Assembly: GCF_004208415.1 (NCBI RefSeq)
Contig: NZ_CP035758.1
Location: 7,874,001 to 7,938,000, forward strand
Direction: 5' to 3'
From: Ktedonosporobacter rubrisoli
Lineage (GTDB): Bacteria > Chloroflexota > Ktedonobacteria > Ktedonobacterales > Ktedonobacteraceae
Length of the DNA stretch: 64,000 bases
The position numbers and the translations under genes were made by a program. This document shows, one piece after another, positions 8,201 through 16,078 of this stretch. Position 1 is the first letter of the stretch; each line of letters starts with the position of its first letter. Below the pieces are notes generated by a model. It was not told the origin of the DNA. It saw only the letters and a program-made list of their open reading frames with translations, and did not search any database.

Positions 8201-8911
8201 TTAAGAGAAATCGGGACGCAGGGCGCTTAGTTCAGGGTCGCTCAGGGCGATTTCTCTTAGCGAAGAAGCCAGCGTGAAAGCTTGTTGCAAGGCTGCCCTC
8301 GCTTTTCCCAGCTGACTTTGCAAGGCGTAAAAGCAGGCAAGATTATAGTAGATGATGCCTTTCAAGCGTTCTGGCACCTCGGCCTCGATTACTCTCCTGG
8401 CCCAGGTCTCATAGGTATTTGTCGCTTGTTCGAGATCCTGACGATCAAGAGAGTACTGTGCTAGATGCTGCTGGGTATGCTCGTAGCAGCTGCTCATGAA
8501 GGCGCTATAAAACGGCTCTCCATCATCAGTCCAGTTAATGCGATTGAAGGCGGTCAAATCTTCCTCGGAGAGCTGTTCAGTAAGCGTAATGAGCCGGGCA
8601 TAGGCCGCCTCAGATTCCGCGAAAAGCGTGGACCAGGGACGGTGCCGATGCTCCTCAAAGATGAGCGGGTTGACTTGCGTATAGTCCTGGGATGGAGGCT
8701 GCGGTTTCTTGTCAAGGATGGCTTGCACACGCAGGATGAGGCGTTGGCGCCAGAACGTCAGGTGAGCTACATGATCCCTGGCGGACCAGTGATCCGGCGT
8801 GCCAATTGCCTCAAGTTCGGCTGGAGGTAATTGCTGGAAAAAGGCATTCTGACTGTTTTGCGCCTGACGCAAGAGATCAAGGAGCACGGGCTTAAAAGGA
8901 TGTTGAGTCAT
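8201..8911 (-). CDS. DinB-like/ClbS-type four-helix protein with a TPR-like tail
   Basis: A 236-residue protein. Residues ~8-165 resemble the DinB/ClbS four-helix bundle, with HWSARDHVAHLTFWR carrying the first metal-type His and a later CYEHTQQHLAQY carrying further His residues. Residues ~170-236 (IIYYNLACFYALQSQLGKARAAL) look like TPR helices ending LSDPELSALRPDF. That C-terminal motif also occurs at the ends of TPR domains in other proteins. Start ATG 8911 is preferred over upstream TTG 9007 because GAGGAAG sits ten bases before it. Enzymatic role unknown; metal-dependent thiol or epoxide chemistry is the family's usual theme. Confidence 0.75.
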   Translation of the reverse strand: MTQHPFKPVLLDLLRQAQNSQNAFFQQLPPAELEAIGTPDHWSARDHVAHLTFWRQRLILRVQAILDKKPQPPSQDYTQVNPLIFEEHRHRPWSTLFAESEAAYARLITLTEQLSEEDLTAFNRINWTDDGEPFYSAFMSSCYEHTQQHLAQYSLDRQDLEQATNTYETWARRVIEAEVPERLKGIIYYNLACFYALQSQLGKARAALQQAFTLASSLREIALSDPELSALRPDFS

Positions 8912-9019
8912 GAAATGTTCTTCCTCACTTCTTTTTGCTGAAATTGTCTCACTTATACGTTGGCAGCAAGGCACCTGAGGGAGGAGAACATCAGAAGCAG
9001 ATCTCAAGGAAGCGTGGAA

Positions 9020-9121
9020 TTAGCCTCCTTCTACAAGGCTCCAGGCATTACTAAGTAAATTGATGTCACTTTCTCGCTCGCAGGTGCGTTGCCTGATGAA
9101 AGAGTTGCATAACGTCTTCAT
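9020..9121 (-). CDS. Candidate 33-residue small protein or leader peptide
   Basis: A short open frame MKTLCNSFIRQRTC... ending LVEGG. It is notable because an almost perfect ribosome site, AAAGGAGGTG, stands at ideal spacing before its ATG at 9119-9121. It lies about 110 bases upstream of the DinB-like gene on the same strand, so it could be a leader peptide for that gene. No homology is recognised, and the short length alone leaves room for chance. Confidence 0.35.
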   Translation of the reverse strand: MKTLCNSFIRQRTCERESDINLLSNAWSLVEGG

Positions 9122-9399
9122 AGGTTTCACCTCCTTTCGTGCTGAGAAACATGACTGATAAAAGAAAGATACCAGAATGGGCAGCTTTTGACAAGAGGTT
9201 CGCTTTTGAACTTATGCTAGGTTAGCTTCCTTCACTGGTTCGTGCTTTCCACAAAATGGCGCAAGTTTTTGTTTAAAAACGCAGGAATAGGCAAGATCAG
9301 GGCCAGTCTTTCGATCTATCATAGAGGCACGATAGTGAAGGGCAAGCAAGGTGAAGCGCTTGCCCGCCGCTGAGCAGTGAAGTGAAAGGACGAGAGTAA

Positions 9400-9762
9400 A
9401 TGGCTAACGAATTATATATGGTAGGCGTGACACCCAAAGACCTGGCAAAATCGCTGGAATTTTATCGCCGGCTTGGCTTCGATTTTCCCGCGGAAAGCGA
9501 TGGACAGCCACACGCCAGCGTGAAGATGAAGGGAGAGATAACCTTCTTCTTGAATAATATCGGGCTGGTCGAGGAAAAAGATTACCCGCGCGTCGTCTTT
9601 GAGATCTTCTTAAATGAGCGCGCCGCCGTGGATGCCAAGTATAACGAGATGATTGGCTTCGGCTATGAGAGCTATCGCGCGCCCTTCGTCTCCTCCTTTG
9701 GAGTCTACTTCGCTCTGATCAACGATCCCGATGGCAATCTTATTATGATCTCCGCCGAATAA
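9400..9762 (+). CDS. VOC-family (glyoxalase/bleomycin-resistance fold) protein
   Basis: A 120-residue single VOC module with two beta-alpha-beta-beta-beta units. It begins LYMVGVTPKDLAKSLEFYRRLG and ends FALINDPDGNLIMISA, both diagnostic of the fold. Which metal ligands remain is unclear: a His is present in QPHASVKM, but the usual C-terminal Glu position reads NLIMIS, so the protein may bind a ligand instead of catalysing. It is a monocistronic gene, closed by the hairpin at 9780-9800. Confidence 0.85.
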   Translation: MANELYMVGVTPKDLAKSLEFYRRLGFDFPAESDGQPHASVKMKGEITFFLNNIGLVEEKDYPRVVFEIFLNERAAVDAKYNEMIGFGYESYRAPFVSSFGVYFALINDPDGNLIMISAE

Positions 9763-9779
9763 GTGCCAAAGCTAGCATG

Positions 9780-9800
9780 TGAGGGCACACCGTGCCCTCA
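9780..9800 (+). terminator. Hairpin terminator after the VOC gene
   Basis: TGAGGGCAC and GTGCCCTCA form a perfect 9-bp stem with a 3-base loop, 17 bases after the stop codon, followed by a weak T-rich stretch (TCTTCGTGTATT). Confidence 0.6.
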
Positions 9801-9980
9801 TCTTCGTGTATTGCGCGCCTCCCGGCTTAAATGCGTGGATTCTGTAGCTCATACGTTTACGCCTATCTAAAGTGTCCACATAGCCAGCAAGCATCCTTGA
9901 CAGAATCTCCCTTTGCCTCTTAACATAGAGCCGTCTAAGAGGAGGCAATATCAATGTAATATATAATCAAGGAGAGCTCT

Positions 9981-12086
9981 GTGAAGGATTCAGAGAAGCA
10001 GGCGAATAAGAGCAATGCCGACGCTCATATTTCCAAGCGACCTCATCAAGCGAATGAAGATGACTATGATCTCTCGTTGCCGGGGAAGATGGAAGAACTG
10101 CGCGGAAGGGCGCTGGGAAACCTGCGCGTCCGTGTTGTGATACCAAAGGATCGCGAGTTTAAGCGCGTTGCCGCCGGAGAACTGGAAGCAACTGAGGCCG
10201 TCGAGAAGCCAGAGAGCAATGCAGAGCGCGTCTGGTATTACACCAAGCGTTTCCTGCTGGGCGTGCCTATCCCTACGGCGATGGCGGAAAACGAGCGCAT
10301 ATCGAAATTCAAGGCCCTGGCCTTGCTCTCGTCGGACGCCATTTCCTCGGTAGCCTTTGCCACTGAGGCCATCCTGATTAATCTAGCTGCAGCAGGCTCG
10401 GGAAATCTGGGCATTACTTTGCCTATCAGCCTGGTTATTCTCTTCCTGCTGCTCGTTGTGGCAACCTCATATCGTCAGACCATTCCGGCCTATCCTAATG
10501 GCGGTGGGTCCTATACTGTGGCGCGCGAGAATCTTGGCGTGCTACCAGGCCTGGTGGCGGCTGCGGCTCTGATGATCGACTATGTACTCAACGTCGCCGT
10601 CTGCATCGCCGCCGGGGTACATAACATCATCTCCTTCTTCCCTTCGTTGAACAGCTATATCGTCCCCATGGCTATCGCGCTCATTGTGATCATGATGATC
10701 TTGAATCTGCGAGGCCTGCGCGAATCGGGGACGATCTTTGCCTTTCCAACCTACTTTTTTATAGTTAGCGCTTTACTTCTGATCATCGTCGGGCTTATCA
10801 AGGCGTATCTTTTCCGCCATCAGCCGATAATTGGCGCGTTTACGCCTGCCGTCCAGAGCATTGAACCGCTAACGATCATCATTGTTCTGCGCGCTTTCTC
10901 TACAGGCTGTACCGCTATGACCGGAGTCGAGGCCATTTCCAATGCTACACCGGTCTTTCGCGAGCCGCAAACGCGTAACGCCGCCATCACCCTCACCTGG
11001 ATGGCCTGTATTCTTGGCGTGCTCTTCCTGGGTATTACGCTGCTGGCCATGACTTACGGCATTCAGGCCAATGCCGCGAGCAATCCAACTGTGGTAGCGC
11101 AGATCGCCATGCACGTGTACGAGGGGCCCTGGGCCTTTTTGGTGCCGCTCTTTCTCCTAGCCGTTCTGGGCATTTTAACGCTCTCGGCCGAGACGAGCTT
11201 TGCCGGGTTCCCCCGCCTGACAGCGCTGCTGGCACAGGATCGTTTCCTGCCCACTCAGTTTTCTTTTCGCGGTGACCGCTTAGCGTTCTCAGTGGGCATT
11301 GTTGTCCTGGCCGCCTGTGCCTGCCTCCTGATCCTTGGCTTTGGCGGCAATACTGATGCCCTCATCAATTTGTTTGCGGTCGGCGTCTTTATAGCCTTTA
11401 CGCTCTCGCAGGCCGGTATGGTGGTTCACTGGTGGCACTTGCGCGGACAGCAACGCGGCTGGCAGCGTAGCATAATCATCAATGGCGTTGGCGCCTGTAC
11501 AACTGCCATAGTGACGCTGGTTGTGGCCACGATGAAGTTTTTAGATGGGGCCTGGATTGTGGTCTTGCTGATTCCGATCCTTGTGGTAACCTTTGTGGGC
11601 ATTCGGCGCCACTATCTGCGCTTCGAGCGGGAAAGTACTATTGATCTGCCCATTCATCCGCGCGATATTCATCATCGCCTGATTGTCCCGATTGATAAGT
11701 TGAATCGCGCCAGCGTACAGAGCCTTGCCTATGCACGCTCGGTCTCGCCACATGTGACGGCTGTACATATCGTCATGGATACAGATAAGGCTTCAACTCT
11801 GCGCGAAGACTGGCAGCGCTGGCAAAAGCGGCTGGGGGATGAAGAGGAGACGCATCTTCTGATCATCGATTCGCCTTATCGTTCTCTGATCCGTCCTTTG
11901 CTTGCCTATATTGATACGATCCACGAACGTCACCCACAGGATACGGTGAGTATTGTACTGCCGGAGTTTGTGGTGGCGCACTGGTGGCAGCATTTCTTGC
12001 ATAATCAGACAGCTCTACGCCTGAAGGCAGCCCTGCTCTTCAGGCCAGGTATTGTTGTGATTAATCTTCCTCAACACCTGAGCTGA
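9981..12086 (+). CDS. APC-superfamily amino-acid/polyamine permease with cytosolic tail
   Basis: A 701-residue transporter. Residues 1-~105 are a charged cytosolic N-terminal region. About twelve membrane helices follow (~115-555); the first carries LALLSSDAISSVAFATEAIL, and SYRQTIPAYPNGGGSYTVARENLG matches the APC signature. Residues ~560-701 form a soluble alpha/beta domain with a universal-stress-like look (VPIDKLNRASVQSLAYAR, TAVHIVMD). The substrate is unknown, with amino acids most likely. GTG 9981 has an AAGGAGAG site. It is monocistronic, and two small-RNA-like units follow directly. Confidence 0.92.
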   Translation: MKDSEKQANKSNADAHISKRPHQANEDDYDLSLPGKMEELRGRALGNLRVRVVIPKDREFKRVAAGELEATEAVEKPESNAERVWYYTKRFLLGVPIPTAMAENERISKFKALALLSSDAISSVAFATEAILINLAAAGSGNLGITLPISLVILFLLLVVATSYRQTIPAYPNGGGSYTVARENLGVLPGLVAAAALMIDYVLNVAVCIAAGVHNIISFFPSLNSYIVPMAIALIVIMMILNLRGLRESGTIFAFPTYFFIVSALLLIIVGLIKAYLFRHQPIIGAFTPAVQSIEPLTIIIVLRAFSTGCTAMTGVEAISNATPVFREPQTRNAAITLTWMACILGVLFLGITLLAMTYGIQANAASNPTVVAQIAMHVYEGPWAFLVPLFLLAVLGILTLSAETSFAGFPRLTALLAQDRFLPTQFSFRGDRLAFSVGIVVLAACACLLILGFGGNTDALINLFAVGVFIAFTLSQAGMVVHWWHLRGQQRGWQRSIIINGVGACTTAIVTLVVATMKFLDGAWIVVLLIPILVVTFVGIRRHYLRFERESTIDLPIHPRDIHHRLIVPIDKLNRASVQSLAYARSVSPHVTAVHIVMDTDKASTLREDWQRWQKRLGDEEETHLLIIDSPYRSLIRPLLAYIDTIHERHPQDTVSIVLPEFVVAHWWQHFLHNQTALRLKAALLFRPGIVVINLPQHLS

Positions 12087-12120
12087 GGGCGGACAAAGTG
12101 AGGAGTAGGGAAAAGGGGCA

Positions 12121-12153
12121 TTTGGATATGTGAGTATACTGATAAATAGAGGG
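12121..12153 (+). promoter_or_regulatory. Conserved upstream box, copy 1
   Basis: A 33-base element starting TTTGGATATGTGAG and continuing TATACTGATAAATAGAGGG. It recurs at 12272-12304 with a single base change. TATACT at 12135-12140 is a good -10 candidate, and AGTATACT is an 8-base palindrome. No standard -35 lies 17 bases upstream, so an alternative sigma factor or an activator is possible. Confidence 0.5.
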
Positions 12154-12236
12154 GGCTTAAAGATACTCTACAACTATTCTTTCTACGCTTGGGAAAGATG
12201 TTCCGATCGTCACTTTCTACGGCCCTCTCTTTTATT
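12148..12236 (+). ncRNA. Candidate small RNA, unit 1 of a tandem pair
   Basis: This starts at AGAGGG just after the conserved box and ends at CCCTCTCTTTTATT, so its two ends pair (AGAGGG with CCCTCT at about 12223-12228) and the 3' strand runs into a T-rich tail like a terminator. The interior of ~65 bases is unlike unit 2, apart from shared pyrimidine-rich bits such as CTCTAC and TTTCTAC. No peptide frame with a ribosome site is seen inside. Predicted from structure only; no known RNA family is recognised. Confidence 0.45.
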
Positions 12237-12271
12237 GCTCCGTGGGGAGATTGGAAGGGAAGAGAAATAAA

Positions 12272-12304
12272 TTTGGATATGCGAGTATACTGATAAATAG
12301 AGGG
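12272..12304 (+). promoter_or_regulatory. Conserved upstream box, copy 2
   Basis: The second copy of the 33-base box (32 of 33 bases identical to 12121-12153), 151 bases downstream. TATACT lies at 12286-12291. Conservation stops exactly where the putative transcript begins to diverge, which is the pattern expected of a duplicated promoter or operator. Confidence 0.5.
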
Positions 12305-12388
12305 CTGAAGTCGTATTCATCCCGTACTCTCTACCGTTTCGTCGTCTGCATACCACTAATGAGAGAATTCAGCCCTCTCTCTTTTTTG
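12299..12388 (+). ncRNA. Candidate small RNA, unit 2 of a tandem pair
   Basis: An 11-bp perfect terminal stem is formed by AGAGGGCTGAA (12299-12309) and TTCAGCCCTCT (12368-12378), followed by a CTCTTTTTT run, a strong intrinsic terminator signature. The enclosed ~58 bases are pyrimidine-rich and contain CTCTC, which can pair with the GAGAG just inside the 3' arm. The terminal stem is maintained in unit 1 with a different internal sequence, which suggests selection on structure. Function unknown. Confidence 0.5.
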
Positions 12389-12589
12389 TTCCCAAGCCAG
12401 GATGGTCGCAGCTAATTCAATTGTAGAGGTCCTCTATTGATGGATTGAGCTCGATAAAGAGCACGTCAATTCATAATGAGATAGCTCAAGGTGCTGAGGT
12501 TGTGTACGAAAACCAGGCTCAGCTAAGCCTTTCCTGCAAGCTACAGAAGGTTGCACAAGCCTTAGCGAGCCAATGGGGTTGAGCATGCT

Positions 12590-13159
12590 TTAATTTCCAA
12601 GTACCCAAAAGATGAGTGTGCCCGTTGTCATGCCGCTTTTAAGAGTCAGTTGCCAACATCCAGCCGCAGGAACATTGATGGTAGATGGATACATTTTGGC
12701 TGGGGTATCAGCTGAAAGGAACGTTTGGCTGAAGGTCTTCATTTGAGGATCTAAAAGCTGCCTTCCGGTGATCGCGATGGTCTTTGATGCTTGTGGATTG
12801 TCGATACTCCAAAGAATTTTCATACTCGTTCCATCGACAGATCTGCCACCAACGTGAAGTGGTTGGTAGATTCGGCTTCCCAAAGTGTGCGGGCGAGCAA
12901 AAAAGAGATAAGCTATAATTCGGGAGGAAGCTGGTTCTGCCTTTGCCCAGGGAATTCCAGCCAGGGAAGCCTGAGCGGTCTCGGAACTCTGATAGACTTT
13001 GCCAGGATGACACGCTGAAGGCACATCTACAGCCGATTGTAATGGGATCACATTCTCGGTGGGAGGCCTACCTTGCTGTGGACTTACTTGACTTCCACAG
13101 CTTACGAGCGCAGATAGCATCAAGATGAGCACTGCGAGAGCTTGTAATATTTTTCGCAT
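12590..13159 (-). CDS. Exported lipoprotein of unknown function
   Basis: A 189-residue protein with a signal peptide (MRKILQALAVLILML) and lipobox LVSC, so it is anchored on the outside of the membrane. The mature domain (~45-189) is predicted to be mostly beta, ending in a repeated strand pattern INVPAAGCWQLTLKSGMTTGTLIFWVL, typical of immunoglobulin-like or carbohydrate-contact folds. It has Cys at ~50 and in AGCWQL that may pair. A ribosome site, AGAGGGAG, precedes ATG 13159. No family is recognised, and the neighbours give no clue. Confidence 0.75.
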   Translation of the reverse strand: MRKILQALAVLILMLSALVSCGSQVSPQQGRPPTENVIPLQSAVDVPSACHPGKVYQSSETAQASLAGIPWAKAEPASSRIIAYLFFARPHTLGSRIYQPLHVGGRSVDGTSMKILWSIDNPQASKTIAITGRQLLDPQMKTFSQTFLSADTPAKMYPSTINVPAAGCWQLTLKSGMTTGTLIFWVLGN

Positions 13160-13396
13160 AAGGCTCCCTCTTCTTCGAGAATACCCTGGGTAGAGATGCG
13201 AAGGCTGCGCTTCGAATTATTAGGTGACGTACGAATTATAGTTGTAAAAATTGCACCTTCAAATAAAATATAACATTTTGTAAAATATGCTGTCAACTGT
13301 ATAATATGAATGGTTAGATTCAAAAATACAGAGTTAACTTTATACGGCATAAGGTGGCAATAGAGCAAAAGATACTCATCAATAGTATTGACAGAG

Positions 13397-14014
13397 CTAT
13401 ATTCTATCATTTGAAGGAGGCTTAAACTTCGTTGGAGAATGTTGAAACGATTGAAGAACCTGAAAATAATGAGAGTGATAAGCATAGGGAACGCATAAAA
13501 TGCGTAATATGTGTTCTAGGGATCTACTCCCATTTGCCAAGCAATAGATCTGGCGCTCCCTATGGCCCCAGCTCATAAGTTCCTCGCGGGAAACTGCTTG
13601 ACTCCTAAAGAGGATTTGCTTTTCTGGCTCCGTAGGAGGATACTGAAACAACGGAGGAGGAGACTGAAACGGAGGATACTGGCTTTCCATTCCCGACTCC
13701 GCAGGAGGATACTGAGACGATTGAGGATACTGAAACTGAGTATACCACGACAGGCGCTTGCCTACCCGTAATAGCAAGCGTACAACCGGAGCATTCTCGC
13801 TGATGAGCTTGCCGTTTTGCCAGATCTGGTAGGCGTAGGGACGCCCATGATCTAAGTAGATGTGGGCGTACTTGCGCCTGCGCTTGAGGAAGAAGGCGAA
13901 GGGCCAGAGGAAAAATGGTAGCGGGAGCACGGCGTTGGCGCGCCCGCTGAAGTTTTTGCGCTGTAGGACGATAAGCAGGCTGACGAGCCTTGCACGATAA
14001 TCTGGGGCTAACAT
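13397..14014 (-). CDS. Hypothetical protein with a QYPP-rich linker
   Basis: A 205-residue protein. The ATG at 14012-14014 (MLAPDYRARL) is preferred because AAGGAGTG lies nine bases upstream. Residues ~20-50 include a hydrophobic stretch (LPLPFFLWPFAFFLKRRRKY) that may sit in the membrane. Residues ~50-85 are beta-like, and a low-complexity linker with several QYPP and PP units covers ~90-130. The C-terminal ~60 residues (SWGHRERQIYCLANGSRS, then LEHILRILCVPY) look like a small winged or helical domain of the kind that ends signalling proteins. Function unknown. The QYPP linker reflects short imperfect repeats in the DNA. Confidence 0.65.
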   Translation of the reverse strand: MLAPDYRARLVSLLIVLQRKNFSGRANAVLPLPFFLWPFAFFLKRRRKYAHIYLDHGRPYAYQIWQNGKLISENAPVVRLLLRVGKRLSWYTQFQYPQSSQYPPAESGMESQYPPFQSPPPLFQYPPTEPEKQILFRSQAVSREELMSWGHRERQIYCLANGSRSLEHILRILCVPYAYHSHYFQVLQSFQHSPTKFKPPSNDRI

Positions 14015-14148
14015 TAGTTTACACTCCTTAACACACTTACTACTACGCTGCAAACATCTCCTCCTCCAACTGAGGAGACTGTAAGAAGGGATTGCTGGAA
14101 AATGGATAGGCTCACTCCGTTAGAGGAGACTGAAAGATTGCACTTCCC

Positions 14149-14177
14149 TGCATTGTTGTCCCAGCCATCCCTGACCG
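14149..14177 (+). repeat. 29-bp direct repeat, copy 1
   Basis: Begins TGCATTGTTGTCCCAGCCAT. It matches 14408-14436 at 26 of 29 positions. In copy 2 the second half forms a perfect hairpin (CGGCCA/TGGCCG); here that hairpin is imperfect. Confidence 0.7.
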
Positions 14178-14231
14178 GGATTAATAGGTTATGGCCGCCC
14201 TGTAGCCTGTGATAGGTCTGTAACGACCATA

Positions 14232-14342
14232 TAGATAAGCAGATGACAGATCAAATGCTAGTAGTAGTAAAGGCAAGGCATTATCTAGCTGATGATGTAA
14301 CGTAACAAGGCTTGATCACATTGATCTGTCATCGCCTATCTA
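14232..14342. repeat. Inverted repeat enclosing ~65 bp, MITE-like
   Basis: The left arm 14232-14254 (TAGATAAGC then GATGACAGATCAA at 14242-14254) and right arm 14321-14342 (TTGATCTGTCATC then GCCTATCTA) are complementary over 22 bases with one bulge and one mismatch; the inner 13 are perfect. It could be a non-autonomous transposon relic or encode a long hairpin RNA. No target-site duplication is evident. Confidence 0.6.
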
Positions 14343-14407
14343 GGCTCGCCCTCCACGAGCCTATTCATCCATAAATTGCATCCCCCCTATCTTCCAGCTT
14401 CACTCCT

Positions 14408-14436
14408 TGCATTGTTGTCCCGGCCATCCTTGGCCG
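14408..14436 (+). repeat. 29-bp direct repeat, copy 2
   Basis: Begins TGCATTGTTGTCCCGGCCAT. It contains the perfect hairpin CGGCCA-TCCT-TGGCCG at 14421-14436. It is partner of 14149-14177; the two lie outside the inverted repeat at 14232-14342. Confidence 0.7.
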
Positions 14437-14470
14437 ATGTGAAAAGTATAACTCGCATTCTGTCCGATGT

Positions 14471-14562
14471 AAATAAGTAACAGAAGGCTGGAAAAATAAA
14501 TAGTAACAAATGAGTATTAGCCATAAATGGGTAACAATTGGTAAGTTTCAGAAATGAGTAAC
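14471..14562 (+). promoter_or_regulatory. Four iterated AAATrrGTAAC motifs at 27-bp spacing
   Basis: AAATAAGTAAC (14471), AAATAGTAAC (14498), AAATGGGTAAC (14525) and AAATGAGTAAC (14552) start exactly 27 bases apart, with an extra partial AAATGAGTA at 14508. The last copy overlaps the start codon of the HTH gene. This arrangement suggests iterated binding sites for a DNA-binding protein, quite possibly the HTH protein itself (autoregulation). Confidence 0.55.
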
Positions 14563-15111
14563 TATACACTTAAATCTCAAGCTGAGTTACCCAGCCTGAA
14601 GGGTTATGTTTCTATTAGGGAAGCTGCAGAAATGCTAGGGCTGGCACGTAAGACTGTTTATGAATATGTCACTGAAGGGCGCATACCGGGCGTCAAAGCC
14701 GGCGATATCATTCTTGTGCGCGTAGAAGATGTCGAAAACTTCAAGCCAAATATCTCGGGGCGTCCGCGCACAACCATACCCCAATGGCGCATCTCGCCCG
14801 CCGACAATACGCTCTTCCAGACGCGCATCTTTGTGCACATCAAGCCGGGCAAGCTGAGCGAATTTCGCCAGCGCCTTGACGAGATCCGCCGCCAGAAAGC
14901 CCACCTCTTTCCTGGTACCATTGCCCGCTATATCGCTGGGAGTCAAAAAGATCCTCAGCAGGTAGAGATTAGCCTGATCTGGCGCAGCAGCGTCGCCCCC
15001 GACGAGGCCGTGCGCCAGCAAGCTCTTGAGGAATTTAAGCAACGGCTGGCCGACGTGCTGGATTGGGAGAACGCCAGCTACGACGAGGGCAGCATCTTTA
15101 TGCACGCCTGA
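14554..15111 (+). CDS. HTH (excisionase-type) protein fused to a dimeric alpha/beta-barrel-like domain
   Basis: A 185-residue protein. Residues ~18-68 form a MerR/excisionase-type HTH_17 domain: GYVSIREAAEMLGLARKTVY then VTEGRIPGVKAGDIILVRVEDV. Residues ~90-185 look like an antibiotic-biosynthesis-monooxygenase or dimeric ferredoxin-like module (FVHIKPGKLSEFRQRLDEI... and a terminal SYDEGSIFMHA). The combination suggests a ligand-sensing regulator. ATG 14554 lacks a clear ribosome site and lies inside an iterated motif, so the true start may differ. A decayed copy of its last ~25 codons lies at 16079-16165. Confidence 0.75.
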   Translation: MSNYTLKSQAELPSLKGYVSIREAAEMLGLARKTVYEYVTEGRIPGVKAGDIILVRVEDVENFKPNISGRPRTTIPQWRISPADNTLFQTRIFVHIKPGKLSEFRQRLDEIRRQKAHLFPGTIARYIAGSQKDPQQVEISLIWRSSVAPDEAVRQQALEEFKQRLADVLDWENASYDEGSIFMHA

Positions 15112-15421
15112 GCGCTACAGCAAGGCGCGCCGTCACCAGGAGAGTACACATATTCAGCCTGGGAAGGCTGTAGCGTGAAATGCGGCGGGATTGAGAGGAG
15201 CTTATTCCTCCGATGAATCTTCTTGCGGGAAAGTATAGCGACTTATGCGGACAAGCCCAAATCTCAATTCATATAGTCAGGTTTTGTGAGGAAGAGATCG
15301 AAGCGAAACCAGAGCCTCTACAAAGGGATATTAAGGACAAATCAGGGAATATTGCCTGTTATCGTTGCGCTATGCTAAGATAGCCCAAACGACACGTGAA
15401 AAAGTTATGAAAGGCAACGAG
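15112..15421. other. Intergenic region
   Basis: No gene is seen. CAGCCT/AGGCTG (15155-15160 with 15165-15170, tetraloop) is a small hairpin 44 bases after the HTH gene and may help end its transcript. The promoter of the DJ-1-like gene should lie in the AT-rich end of this stretch. Confidence 0.35.
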
Positions 15422-16051
15422 ATGGAATTGCGAATTGTCCACCTTTTCCTGGCAGAGGCGTTCAGCGATATAGAGTCCTCTTTTGTCTTGCAAGCGCTTA
15501 ACGCGCCTCCCGTGCCCACGCTCAAGAAACGCTATCAGGTAAAAACCGTGGCTGAAAGCAGCGCTCCCGTGACGACAGCTGGTGGCATTACCATCCTTCC
15601 CGATATCACGCTTGCCGAATTGGCGCCAGCGCAGAGCGCTATGCTCATCCTTCCCGGTAGTCCTGTCTGGCCTTATGGTAAGCATGCCGCCGCTGTTGAG
15701 AAAGCCAGAGCCTTTCTTGAGCAGGATGTGCCGGTTGCCGCCATCTGTGAGGCTACTGTTGCTCTGGCAAAGGCGGGACTATTGAATGGGAGGCAGCATA
15801 CAAGTAATATTCCTGAATACCTCCTTGTGGAGAACTATGAGGGATATGAGCTATATCAATATCAGCCCGTCGTCACCGATGGCAATCTGATTACGGCGAG
15901 CGGATTAGCGCCACTCGATTTTGCCTACCATATTCTTACTAAGCTACAAGCCTATCCTCCCCGGGTCCTTGGTGCCTGGTATAGTATGTACGAGACCATG
16001 AATGCTGAATACTTTTTTGATCTGCACAGAGCTGCCGAGGCAGAGAGCTAA
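15422..16051 (+). CDS. DJ-1/PfpI-family protein
   Basis: A 209-residue protein of the class I glutamine-amidotransferase-like superfamily. The nucleophile elbow is visible in VPVAAICEATVALAKAG (Cys ~105) and the conserved acidic residue near the N-terminus in LFLAEAF, as in DJ-1/PfpI members. Such proteins act as protease, chaperone, deglycase or isonitrile-hydratase relatives, so the activity is undetermined. ATG 15422 is preferred (AAAGG eight bases upstream); in-frame ATG 15407 has no such site. It lies between the HTH gene and a fragment of a second copy of that gene. Confidence 0.82.
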   Translation: MELRIVHLFLAEAFSDIESSFVLQALNAPPVPTLKKRYQVKTVAESSAPVTTAGGITILPDITLAELAPAQSAMLILPGSPVWPYGKHAAAVEKARAFLEQDVPVAAICEATVALAKAGLLNGRQHTSNIPEYLLVENYEGYELYQYQPVVTDGNLITASGLAPLDFAYHILTKLQAYPPRVLGAWYSMYETMNAEYFFDLHRAAEAES

Positions 16052-16078
16052 ACCAGGCTTCTCATCACTGCTGCCTAC

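Larger units (their letters stand above)
14015..14553. other. Structured non-coding region with repeats
   Basis: No gene is supported here. It holds a pair of 29-base direct repeats, a long inverted repeat, a perfect hairpin (TAGGCTCG at 14341-14348 with CGAGCCTA at 14356-14363) and an iterated motif leading into the next gene. These are listed separately. Density of this kind suggests a MITE-like remnant or a regulatory RNA. Confidence 0.55.

Noticed and set aside
13120..13485. 121-codon minus-strand frame over the AT-rich gap
   Set aside because: Composition is Ile/Leu/Tyr-rich as expected of AT-rich non-coding DNA, no ribosome site, and it overlaps two better genes.
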